Made by a program: the position numbers and the translations under genes
Shown here: in pieces, positions 29,996 through 39,958 of the stretch
Position numbering within the stretch: position 1 is the first letter of the stretch
Layout: each line of letters starts with the position of its first letter
Assembly: GCA_019279435.1 (NCBI GenBank)
Contig: JAAALK010000082.1
Coordinates: forward strand, 83,610,989 to 83,674,988
Length of the DNA: 64,000 nt
Direction: 5' to 3'
Origin: Zizania palustris
Taxonomy: Eukaryota > Streptophyta > Magnoliopsida > Poales > Poaceae
The notes under the pieces: generated by a model
The model's input: the letters and a program-made list of their open reading frames with translations, nothing else
Told to the model about the DNA's origin: nothing
The model's database searches: none

Positions 29996-31326
29996 GTTTT
30001 TTTCTTCTTTACTCTTTTCTTGAGTCTTTTTGTGTGAGTTCATATCATGCATATTCACATATCACACTTTGAGCTTACTTCTGTTATATGATTGATCTAT
30101 TTTACTTATTCTAGCTAGTATATGCTTTTGAATACCTGTCGATGATCATGCTTTGCTTCAGTTCACGGGATATGTCTGATATCTGTCATATGCATGGATT
30201 TTAGGCTTTAAAATTGAAAAATGATCACCATTGCATCTGGTAACAAGCATGTGTAGGCTGAATGCTTTTGCTATCTGTTACATGCCTTGTAGCTAGTTCC
30301 TTACTTAGATACCGATATGCAACTTGGACATCTATATTCTTTAACATGTAAAATGTGCTATAAAAATGATAAAAAATCAGAAAAATGAAAAATCCATGCC
30401 TTTTTATGCTTAATTGACAAGATCCAGGTGGGTTTGCTTTGTCGCATTGCATTGTTCTAGACTGCTTACTATAGCACTTTGGTATGAACTTGGACAGTGT
30501 AATGTATGCCAAGATTAATGTCTTAAGCTTCTGATGGTCCAGTTCTGGCATAGGCTTGACTTGGTCGGTTAGCATAAGGTTGACATGCAAATAACCCTTG
30601 GCAAAAATTGAAAAAGGAAAAGAAAAAGCCTGAACATTAAAAAGATAATAATTTTGCTGAAGCTTTTTATTCTGGACAATGCTTATCTTGGTAGATATCA
30701 GCTAGCTTTTGCATCTCATGTTTTACCTTGCTTGTTGACTAGAAAATGTGGTGATGCTTTTGTTTGCAAAAATCGAAAAATGCGTGCTAATGACTTTCTT
30801 TGGATATCATTTGTTGCATTGATCATGTCATGTGTCTTAGGCAGTACCTCTTTTGCTATACTTGCTAGATGTTGTAATTGCAGTCAATCATATCTAAGAA
30901 GCATGCTTTTTACACTCCACATGCACCCGAGATGCATTCATTGCATATTTTGAGGGGGAGTTGCATTTCAGGGGGAGTTTGAGTCTGTGTCTCTTTTAAG
31001 TGCATTTAGTCTCATTTGATGAGTCCAATTGTCAACAAGGGGGAGAAATTTTGGGTTACTTGATCTTTTAGAAGAGTTTAGGGGGAGTTTGGGCTTTCTC
31101 TGGGATTTGTTTCGGTGGGAGTTTTAGTCTCTTTTGCCCTTGCTCATTGGATATCCTTGTTGAAAATTCTAGCTTTTGTTTGGCTTTTGGTCATTAGGGT
31201 TAAACCTTTTATTTTATTTTCTTCTTTCTGTCTTCTTGTGTTTTTGTTTTCGTGTTTCCACGTGTTTTGCAAGTACTAAAGAGTTGCTGAAGAGGGTGTT
31301 GACAATTCACTCATCAAGGAGGAGAT
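29996..31326 (+). other. Element B long 3' non-coding region and polypurine tract
   Basis: AT-rich DNA resuming element B after Tat-1. Block 30360-30602 aligns by eye with 5868-6109 of element A, sharing gatccaggtg, ttctagactgcttac and ggtatgaact. The purine word aagggggagaaat recurs near 31038. The final tract catcaaggaggagat (31312-31326) abuts the LTR. No intact ORF or envelope-like gene is visible. Confidence 0.7.
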
Positions 31327-33184
31327 TGAGGAGCCATGATGAAGATCATGGGCATCATGGCTCTAGATGTGATGAGTGATTGTCAATGGACTTAGGTACA
31401 TAGGCAGCGAGTGATTGCCGAGCTGAGGGAGCCGTAGAATCGGGCCAGCCCAATTCGGGCACCCGGTGCGAAGACGGTGGATGCTTTATCAGTTTTGGCG
31501 CAAAACTAACGATCGTTGATCTTAAATCCTACCATTCTGAGGCGAAGCCATAGCTTCTACGAAAGCTCCGCATCAGGACAAGTTATCTTTATTTAGGATT
31601 TTACTATTTTGCCTTTTAGACCCACAGTCTGTGTTAGTCGAGTCTGTAAAAAACCTAAGGGCATTTCGATCTTTTATTTTTATTTCAGTGTCTGTGAATT
31701 TATCCTAGGGGTAAATCTATCTCTCCCTTTTTATTGGGCTGCCTATAAATAGGTCCCAAACCCCTAGGGTTAAGGTTAATTCATTTTAATCTGAAAATCA
31801 GAGTTCACTTTTTTGAGAAACCCTTTCTTCTTCCCCCGACTAGTCTGCTCTCCTCGTTTCGAAGCCGCCGCCACACTGTGTTCATCGTCATATTCTTTTC
31901 TGTGCACACGGCGGTGCTACATCCTTAAGTTGGGGGCTTCTAGAACCAAGACGTGATGCTTTTTCCTTGGCGGCGGAGGCGTCAATCCCTGGGTTGTGTT
32001 TCCTCGTGTTGTGTTTTTTTGGCGCTTAAAGCTTCTGGCATTCTGGCGTGTATCCCTGGGAAGAAGCAGCACACTGCGCAAAAATTAAACATGAACATTC
32101 ATTGTTTTATCCTCGTTTTGCGTGCCCAAGTTGGAAATCTGTACTCCCTCTAGTTTCTAAAGGAAGTCGTTTTAGACTTGTATCAAAAGTTGTCTAAAAG
32201 AAGTCGTTTTATATTTTATTGTGCATTTTGGATGTTTATACCCTCGAAGTAGTACTACTTTCTTCTCGTTTCTCGTGCTATCTTTACTAATGCATTGTAT
32301 TTAATAGTGGCAACAAGGAAAGTATACACAAATTAATCATTCCTTGGTATCTTAAATCATGTCCAAAACGACATCCTTTTTGAAACCGGAGGGAGTATGC
32401 GCTAGTGGTTTTTAGCTACAGGACTTCCCGTTTTCCTTTTCCTGTACAAATGCAACGCGTGGAGCACTAGCAGGTTATTCAGCCTGTAGACTGCACATTG
32501 TTACATCTCCACCAGTCAAGTATTACTGCTGCACACATCTCCCAAGAAGATAAATATTCAGTGTGTATGCATCTGATTTTCACACTGCTGTACAAGGTAA
32601 AAATTGCCTCTCGAAGCTTCTGTTTGGAATCGTTAATCACTTTTACTGTACAAGTAATTAGTTCCAAATAGGATAGTTATGCTTGCCATGGTTAATACAT
32701 GCTCGCTGTATTTAGTTTGTGCATGAGTATTGTTAATCAAAAATTGATTCATCAGGCTGTGATTTTAGTCCACATTTTATGATACTTTTAATTACTGCTA
32801 GTACTTTATTTTTAGAGTGCACAATGAATGGTTGATCATATATCTTTATATTCCTAGTGTATTTTCAAATTATCTGTGAGCACAATTTATCATCTACATC
32901 TATTTTGTCTGCTTAAATGCCTATGAATTATTAATGATTATACTTGCGATGTTTGAAATGCCTGTGAGTTAAATAATCTATTAATCTTCCTTTCAGCACT
33001 TTTGTGTTGTTTCTTTGGTTAGGACATCGGTCGTTTTTAGGCTAGATTATTTTAGTGCCAGTGATTTGTTTTGTTTCTGCTGTTTGTCTGTTGAGGTGCA
33101 TTGGGTGTTGGGCGAAGGCCATTGATTCATAAGAATTTTTAGGCGCCCATTCACCCCCCCTCTGGTCGCTACTTCGGTCCTACA
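31327..33184 (+). repeat. 3' LTR of element B
   Basis: It begins TGAGGAGCC and ends ...CGGTCCTACA, 1858 bp including a 252-bp MITE. A TATA box CTATAAATAG lies at 31743-31752. The end of the LTR (ttcaccccccctctggtcgc) closely resembles the end of the element A LTR. The following five bases, tcctc, are the expected right TSD; the left copy is outside the window. Confidence 0.8.
32144..32395. mobile_element. Stowaway-type MITE with TA target duplication
   Basis: A 252-bp AT-rich element starting CTCCCTCTAGTTTCTAAAGG and ending in the near inverse ...CTTTTTGAAACCGGAGGGAG, flanked by TA on both sides (32142-32143, 32396-32397). CTCCCTC...GGAGGGAG ends with a TA duplication are typical of Stowaway MITEs, which are moved by mariner-like transposases. 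The subterminal word aagtcgttttag occurs again inverted near the other end as aaacgaca. It lies inside the LTR of element B and carries no coding sequence. Confidence 0.9.
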
Positions 33185-33189
33185 TCCTC

Positions 33190-34696
33190 TTTGCTCGAAG
33201 AGATGCCTTGGAAAGATGTGGGAGCGATGTGCGCTCCCTCATCCCTTCGCTGGGCTGGCTGAGCCCCAGCCCCCGTGCTCAAAGGGGTCACCATCGCAGC
33301 CTCCGGCACCACCACTTTGGTCGTCGCTGCAGCCTCCGGTGCCACCACTTAAGCTGTCACCATCAGAGCATCCGCGTGCTCCACTTCAGCGTCAAGGTCC
33401 ATGGCCGCACGCTCCGCCACGCAACGGGCTTCATCCACCGAAGGCTCCGAGCGAACCCTCAAGGACTCCGCAAACTTCGAGGTTTTAGGTTCCTTATCGT
33501 CCGCCCTCTTTCTTTTGGAGCCACTCGCCGAAGGTGCCAAGCTGGCAAAGTCTGGGAGCGCTTGGACCCCCTCGACGCCAAGCCAAGTCCACACCCGGTT
33601 CCAGCACTCCCAAGACCCCACCAGAGCAAGCCTTTGGGTCTGATCGTCCAGTGTCAGAGCCCCAACGACGCGCTTGGCGGCCACAATTGCCTCCTCCCGA
33701 TGCCGCACATCGCACGCAGCTTCATCAAGATTTCAAGTCAGCACAAGTTAATTTTGCGAAGTATGAAGATGAAGAAGTTCGAAGTCTTAACAAGGCGCTC
33801 CGCAGATACTTCACTCGAACCTTCTGAGCTCGAAGCTCGTAACAAGTTCTCTGGCCAAGAGAGTGCGAGAGGGCTAAGACGAAGGGTGATGCACTCTTTG
33901 GCTAAATCCCTCATGCTCATCTTCGAGGCCACCCTTCGCAAGAGCAGGATCCTCGGTTGGAGGCCTTCGGAGCTCAACTTCACTACGCCCTTGCGTCGGT
34001 AAGAAATAAGCGCGTTGGTACTCCGAAGGGGGGAGTCCGCATCCACCGAAGCATAGAACCACTCTTTGTCCCACTTCGAGTACTACTTGTTGTTCATAGC
34101 CCTCGCCGGGAAGTCATCTTGGAACTCTCTGCGAAGCTAGAAATTGGCAGTCCAAAGGCTAAAGCCCTCTCCATGCCATCTGCCCCCTCCCTCCGCTTCG
34201 GTTGGCAGCTTGCGTCATGAAGAGCAACGAAGATGTCCACGCGCCCCTCGCAACCTTTAGCCCTCATGGCCCATTCGAAGATGGCCAGCCTCGCCACAGC
34301 ATTCAGAGACATGTAAGGAAGCTCGAAGTTGTACGCTTTCAGCACTTCGCTCAAGATACCCACTGCCGATAGTCCGAGGCCCGCCTCGAAGAAGGCCTCG
34401 AAGACAACAACCTCATCAGGCCGAGGCCTCGGGATTGTCTCTGTCTTCTTGGGAACCCGAAGCTGGATGCCATCAGAAATATTCCCTTCGCAAATCCTCC
34501 GAACGGACTCCTCCGTGAAGGCCGAAGCCTTTAGCTCTAACGACTGCTCGAATCTGTCCGACGACGACTGAAGGTCCCTCGGCCCCAAGTGCTTTGTTGT
34601 AGGCTTCACTGCCACCGCCACCGCCATTTAGGCCTGGACGAAGCTCGAGCTCGCGCCCAGGACCAAGGTCTTCTTCGTCGCAGCCTTCTTCGGCAT
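33190..34696 (-). pseudogene. Antisense gene of element C, partial
   Basis: On the minus strand the likely start is ATG at 34696 (M-P-K-K-A-A-T-K-K). A TAA at 34630-34628 interrupts it and the same frame continues with M-A-V-A-V-A-V. The 'gypsy-type transposon' domain shows D-E-V-V-V-F-E-A-F-F, A-R-L-A-I-F-E-W-A-M-R and further matches to Tat-1 exon 1, with a frameshift near 34130. After a GT...AG-like gap (about 33825-33735), a second block (R-H-R-E-E-A-I-V, L-V-G-S-W-E-C-W-N-R-V-W) matches Tat-1 exon 2, including a Lys/Arg-rich K-R-K-R-A-D-D-K. The rest is cut off by element B. It supports the exon 1/exon 2 structure of Tat-1. Confidence 0.75.
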
Positions 34697-35142
34697 CTCG
34701 CAGGGCTTCGGCATGAAGGGCGCTGAGAGGCTTTGAAGCAGGCTGGGCACGAAGTCGAAGGTGGAGAGAAGAGAGCGAAGGATGCTAGGGGCTGAAGCAG
34801 AAGACAAATGAGAGCGTGGGCGAGGCAGTGGTATGCTAGGCCCCCTTTTATAGGCGGTAAAAAGTAACCACGTGCCCTCGTGCCGAAGTATTTTTTCACC
34901 GGTTACCCTGGCCTCGTGCCCTCCTCGCTACAACGGCCGGATTTCTGACCGTTGGAGGGTCGCTCGGGCTCCCCGAGGGCATCCCATCAATCTGAATAGG
35001 CATTTATTGCCTGCGTAGTTCGAAGCCAGCCTTCGATCCAGGTTCCGATGGCCTGCTTTCTTTGAAGCTTCACTTAATCTAGGTCATTTGTCCTGAGGCG
35101 CACGCACCCCTTCGCTTTGAAGGGCTACGTGTGAGGGGCTAC
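34697..35142. promoter_or_regulatory. Candidate promoter of the element C antisense gene, then spacer
   Basis: On the minus strand CCTATAAAAGG (34855-34845) is a strong TATA box about 150-160 bp upstream of the antisense ATG at 34696. The remaining spacer to the LTR holds no gene. The sequence gtgaggggctac just before 35143 is the polypurine tract of C. Confidence 0.65.
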
Positions 35143-35444
35143 TATTGGGGGAATTAGTTTTCCCTTAAACAGGGGCCAAATGACGTCAGCCTTCGAAGAC
35201 CTCAAGCCTGGAGCCTATCAGCTCGCAAAGCCTGAAGGTGAGCTCCAGCCTCCTTTGACGAAGTCAACTCCAAGAGCATCCAAGAACTTCCTCTCTAGAG
35301 CCAAGCCTCTAGGGGCCTTCCAGGTCCCCTCCGGAGCCAAGCTTCCGGGGGCCGGTTCGGAACCCACCTCGGAGCACTCTTCGGGGTCCGCTTCAGAGCC
35401 CTCTTCGGGGTCCGCTTTAGAGCCCTCTTTGAAGCCCCCTCAAC
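35143..35444 (+). repeat. Element C 3' LTR, left part
   Basis: It starts TATTGGGGGAATTAG, with a degenerate TG, after the purine tract. It contains imperfect repeats of tcggggtccgcttcagagcc-like words near 35385-35440. It is cut by the chromovirus at 35445 and continues at 47883. Confidence 0.65.
35440..35444. repeat. TSD tcaac, left copy (chromovirus)
   Basis: tcaac lies directly left of the chromovirus and recurs at 47878-47882. Confidence 0.93.
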
Positions 35445-38400
35445 TGTAACACCCCAAATTTCCAAAACAATAAAAATATCATTAAATCCAATTTCTTGGA
35501 ATATATATTTTTGAAAATGCTTTTAATACTCCTTTATACCCTTTTTAACTACAACATAGAGTAGATGGACAAACTAGGAGGTGAAACTTTTGTGTATGAT
35601 CCTAAGACCAAAATATATTTTTGAGAATTTTTATAAATTTTTACCAAGCTTGGAAGTAGCCCTAATATTTCAATCCAATTCTTGGAATTATTTTTATTCA
35701 GAAAAGCTTTAAAACAGTAATGGGCTCCCCTCCCCTCTTCCCTCTCTCCCGGCCGGCCCAGCCCACTCCTCCTCGCGCGCGCCACCTGACAACCGGGTCC
35801 CACCCGTCAGTGACCTCCTCTCCACACCATCGCCCGGCCCCACCTGTCGGCACCAGCCGTTCCCCCTCACGCCCGAGCCCGGCCCCACCCGTCAGTCGCC
35901 GTTCGCTCACCCGCGCCCGCTGGCCAGTGGACCCCACCTGTCAGACCCGTCGTCTACCTCCCGCCTCCGCCCCAAATCCCGCCGGCCGACGACCCCGCCT
36001 CGGATCCGCCCCGCTGGCCCCTCCCGCATTCAATTGCCGCCAGTTTAATGCACCCCGAGCCCCCCTGCCCGTTTAATCGCGTTAAAGGGTGCGTTTAAGC
36101 CCCCAGGAACGCAGCACCGTGCATGGCCGCGCCCTCGCCGGCGACTTCAACCCCTCCCTCGGCTTTCCTTGCATGCAAGCCCCCTCCGACGCCCTATTTA
36201 AACCCCCCGGCCTCCGCCGCGTCTGACCCCCACGCCCACTCGCCTCGAGCACGATTAGAACGCACTCCACCCGGTTTTTAGCGCAACACCGCCGCCTGTC
36301 CGCCAGCCGTCGATCGCCGTCGCCGGAGTGCCCCTCCGTCCTCGTCGACCGCACCTCCGTGACCGCAAAGACCACCCCTACCTCGGCCACACCTTCGCTG
36401 GCCAAGGAGATCGCCGGAACACCATCGCCGACGAGGAGCCCGAACCACTCTGCCGTCTACCCTCGCCGCCGACCGCGCTCCGTCGACCCCTCGCCTCGCC
36501 TAAGGTACCATCGTGACCGCCGTAGTGCCCTCTTTCCATTTCTAGGCTTAGCTAGGGCTGCCGTCGCTCGCCGTGGCCGCTGGCCCGCTCGCCGTCGTCG
36601 GAGAAGACGACCGGCACGGGTCGAGTACCTGTGCCGTGTCGGATTCACGCACAACCGTGCGATCTGGATCCGACGGTGACGATTAATCCCCGCGTGCGGT
36701 TTAATCTGATCCATTAGATCTCGGCGAAGGGGTACGTTTTAATCTCATGCGTCCGTTAGTTTTAAAACCCCGCATCGCATCTAAGCCGTCCATCGCGTAC
36801 CGGTTCAAACGTTTTAATCCTGGCCGTCCACGTCACTTTAACGCGCCCCGCCCCGCCCTCGCGCGTCGGATCTGGATCCGACGGTCCAGATCGACCCGGC
36901 GCACGCGCACAGTGCGCGGGTTCACCGTGGGCCTGGCTCACCGTGGACCCGAGGGGTTTAAAAATTGAAAATGAATTTCAGAAATACTTTTAAACTTGTA
37001 AAATTCATATCTGGCGCATTTGAACTCTAAAAATTGCCATTCCAATTTCAGAAAATCCATGAAATTATTCTCTACATGTTTATGCAATAAAAACAGTAGG
37101 TTTACTTTGACTATTTCATGTTTATTTAAATGAATATTTAAATACCCTAGGGTTAAAAATGCAAAATTTAATTATTTAAATCCCAGTAAAGTTTGTATTC
37201 ATTTATTTCCTGTTGATATGAACAAATCACTAAGTTTTCTATGAAACTTTCATCTTAAATTTATTAGAGAGCTTAAAAATGAGAATAACCCCTTTTAAAA
37301 CCCCTTTCTAAAAAGGACAACTTTTGATTCCCTTAAAATTTATTTATGGAATAAACCACAGAACCTTAACAATTGAAATTATTTTATTTTTAATCAAACC
37401 AACTGTAACTTATGTGCTTATAATGTAATGTTATATTGTTTGATTGAATGTGTTCTTTTTATTTTACTTTACTATATCAAAAAGACTACGACGTCGCCGA
37501 GGAGCCGGAGTACTTCCCCGAAGTCCCTCCCTCTCCTTTCGCTGAACAAGGCAAGTCACCAAACCAATCTTTTGAGCATATTGAACCCATGTTTGATTAA
37601 ACTATTGCTAAAACACATAGGTTATATATGCATTAGTCAAATGAACCCTTACAATATATTTATTTAGGATCCCCCGACCTTGATGTGCAACCCAAGCCAT
37701 GCTCTCTAGCCTAAACTCCTTGTCACCATATGATAAATGTTATTAGCTAGTGTCCAATGTATCGACACAATCGCTATAGGATAAAAACGAGTCGTAGTAC
37801 ATGGTTCTACTATATGATCCCCATTGTTTCTTATCTATGGAATTTTGTCGGTGTTGGAGTTGTGGTTGTGAGTGAATGCATGGTGGGTTCTGGGTGCAAG
37901 CTAGGGCATTGGTCGGTAGCACCCGGGGCACTATAAGGACCGGTCTGAGGGATCCGTTGCAATACACTTACGTACTAACCACAAGTCTAGTGGGTAAGTC
38001 CTAACTAAGGTATGGGTTGTTCCAAACCGAGGCCACCATTTGGAGATGGGTCAAGTTGCACCTGCGGGTGACTTGTACCAATGTGGCGCAAAAGGGGGTG
38101 CGATGTTAGCCGGGATGCGGCCCGGCGCGCCGGCGAAACCTAGAGCGGGTGGTTATCGCTTGGAACATCTCATATTGAGGTTTTGGCACGAGTTCCCATG
38201 AAATGGGTCATCTCATTTGGGATGAGTGCGTGCCTTGTGGGTACAGTAGTACATCTCTGATCAGAGTCTTAAATCTTTTCGAAAAGCCGAGCCCACGGTC
38301 AAGGGCGGGTTGCGTGACATCCCCCAGTTAGTTTACTTTGAATATGTATGTGCATGATGGATTGACATGTAAGGACCGTTGAGCGAGGTGGGGCTGACTG

Positions 38401-38851
38401 TACCCCTCGAGTTAGTTGATGTTGATGATGTTCATGTTTACTTCCCGCATGATTAAAATATGATTACACTAAATGCAATAACTGCAACTGTACTTTTCCG
38501 CAATGTTAGCCATTACCCTTCCTTGTTTATTATCCTGCATTATTACTTGCATTTGCGGTGGCTTGTTGAGTACTTTTTGTACTCATACCCGTTGGACCCC
38601 ACAAACGATGCTTACTACGAAGACGGTCTGGAGTAGCGACCCAGTCGAGAAGAAAAATCCTGAAGAAGATGTTCGTCATGCCGCTATCTGATTATTTTTA
38701 TTTACTGTTTTATTAAAACTTTGATGTAATAAATATGGTCTGCGTACCATGGATATTGTCGTATGTACGTTGTCGCATGATGAACCTCTTGTATTATTGT
38801 TTTTCTATGGAAATTCAATAATGTCTCGATTTGTTAAATCGGGGCGCTACA
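35445..38851 (+). repeat. 5' LTR of the chromovirus
   Basis: TGTAACACCCC...GGGGCGCTACA, 3407 bp. The first 1.5 kb is GC-rich, with the TATA-like CTATTTAAACC at 36194-36204; the rest is AT-rich. No gene-like frame is supported inside it; apparent frames in the GC-rich part recur in the other LTR and carry no known domain. Confidence 0.95.
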
Positions 38852-38854
38852 AGA

Positions 38855-38866
38855 TGGTATCAGAGC
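38855..38866 (+). promoter_or_regulatory. Primer binding site, initiator Met tRNA (chromovirus)
   Basis: TGGTATCAGAGC three bases after the 5' LTR is the standard Met-tRNA PBS. Confidence 0.95.
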
Positions 38867-38989
38867 CGACTCGACTGTAGGAAGCCAAACAGACCCGCCT
38901 AGCCATTAGCCACAGGAAATTATTTCTCGAAAATCTACTTCATAAACTTTGTTCCTCTCCTCACTTTTATTCAACTTGCTGTTTTGTAG

Positions 38990-39769
38990 ATGCCGGTCTA
39001 CCAAGTCCACAGTTACTGCCGCCACTACGAGGGCTTCGTCCAAGAGCTCCGCATGATGCTCACCTTCCTCGGGTTCCTCTTCAAGCCCGAATTTCAAGGA
39101 GTGTACCCCGACGAGTTCGCCGGGCCTTGCGACGTCTCCCTCACCATCCACGGCTACGGAGAACACCTGCCGCCCTACACCACCGCACTTGGAGGCCCGA
39201 CTTTCGACGTCGCGTGCCAACGAGTCGCCCTCCAGGCCCTCATGGAGCTGAGGATGATCTACGACGATCGTCTTCAGAACTCATCCTTCCGGCTTGTGCC
39301 GAAGCATACTCCCGGAGCCCACCGTAGCATCTACCTCGGAGTTCACTCCGTGCGTGATCCGGTCATGGCCCGGCAATCGCGTCTTCTACAGGCCATGGAT
39401 GATCTCCACACCGAGGCGGTGCTCGACGCCGACGAGCACCATGAGGCGGTTGAGTTCCTTCGTGAAGAAACGAAGAACTTGATCCAGCAGAATGGCGAGT
39501 TGCAGCGCAAGATTATGCAGCTGCAGAAGGATATAGCGGAGATGGTTCCTCTTCTTCCAAGGAAGAAGAAGCCCATCCGTGAGCCCCTCCCTCGCCCCAA
39601 GAGGATCCCGCCACGACCCTCCCCCGCCAGGCCCTCCACCAGCGCCCCTACACCACGTCCCGGCCTCGTCTCCGACTCCATCATCGAGAATTTTCTCGAG
39701 CCCACCATCTCTCTGGAGCCGCGCACTCGTGGTTCCGAGAGCACGGAGACCGCCTCCGGTGGCGAGTAG
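38990..39769 (+). CDS. Extra ORF ahead of gag (orf0-like), 259 aa
   Basis: ATG at 38990 directly follows the acceptor-like ttttgtag. The protein has an N-terminal globular part (Y-C-R-H-Y, C-D-V-S-L-T-I-H, L-Q-A-L-M-E-L-R), then a likely coiled coil at about residues 130-185 (E-A-V-E-F-L-R-E-E, Q-Q-N-G-E-L-Q-R-K-I). A basic, Pro-rich stretch (R-K-K-K-P, R-P-K-R) and an acidic Ser/Glu-rich end follow. No enzyme motif is recognised. It ends 190 bp before gag and is in a different reading phase. The frame is fully open, as is gag-pol. ORFs in this position are described for rice RIRE3/RIRE8-like elements; their function is unknown. Confidence 0.85.
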   Translation: MPVYQVHSYCRHYEGFVQELRMMLTFLGFLFKPEFQGVYPDEFAGPCDVSLTIHGYGEHLPPYTTALGGPTFDVACQRVALQALMELRMIYDDRLQNSSFRLVPKHTPGAHRSIYLGVHSVRDPVMARQSRLLQAMDDLHTEAVLDADEHHEAVEFLREETKNLIQQNGELQRKIMQLQKDIAEMVPLLPRKKKPIREPLPRPKRIPPRPSPARPSTSAPTPRPGLVSDSIIENFLEPTISLEPRTRGSESTETASGGE

Positions 39770-39958
39770 ACGCTAGAGGTCGCTATCTAAATAAAATAAT
39801 TTTGTATGTGGTGCCGTCTGCAACGAGTTGTGTTGTAGATGGAATAAGAGCTTGAGTGCAATGAACAATTTTCACCATTTCATATTTATGTATGAGCCTT
39901 ACGAGGCACTTTTGATTATTTTATTATCTTTTGCCTTATAATATTGTATATTCAGAAG

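Larger units (their letters stand above)
8576..33184 (+). mobile_element. Copia element B (SIRE/Maximus type), in three pieces
   Basis: B is present as 8576-10306, 17033-17778 and 29991-33184. Joining these across the two insertions keeps conserved copia domains in order. The CRM-like element interrupts an otherwise continuous RT frame, and Tat-1 lies just after the pol stop. B starts in the gag C-terminus, right after element A's 3' LTR; its own gag and 5' LTR are presumably left of the window. It carries an internal deletion removing most of integrase, plus several stops. Its 3' LTR carries a MITE. B lies against element C at 33185, inside C's antisense gene, so I infer that B inserted into C. 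Confidence 0.85.

Noticed and set aside
33185..34700. Possible host gene between elements B and the chromovirus
   Set aside because: Its minus-strand domains match the Tat-1 antisense gene and it lies beside a Tat-type LTR, so it belongs to element C.
35720..36700. Pro/Arg-rich frames in the GC-rich part of the chromovirus LTR, repeated at 44745-45705
   Set aside because: They have no domain, differ by frame between the two LTRs and overlap the promoter and leader; they are best explained by base composition.
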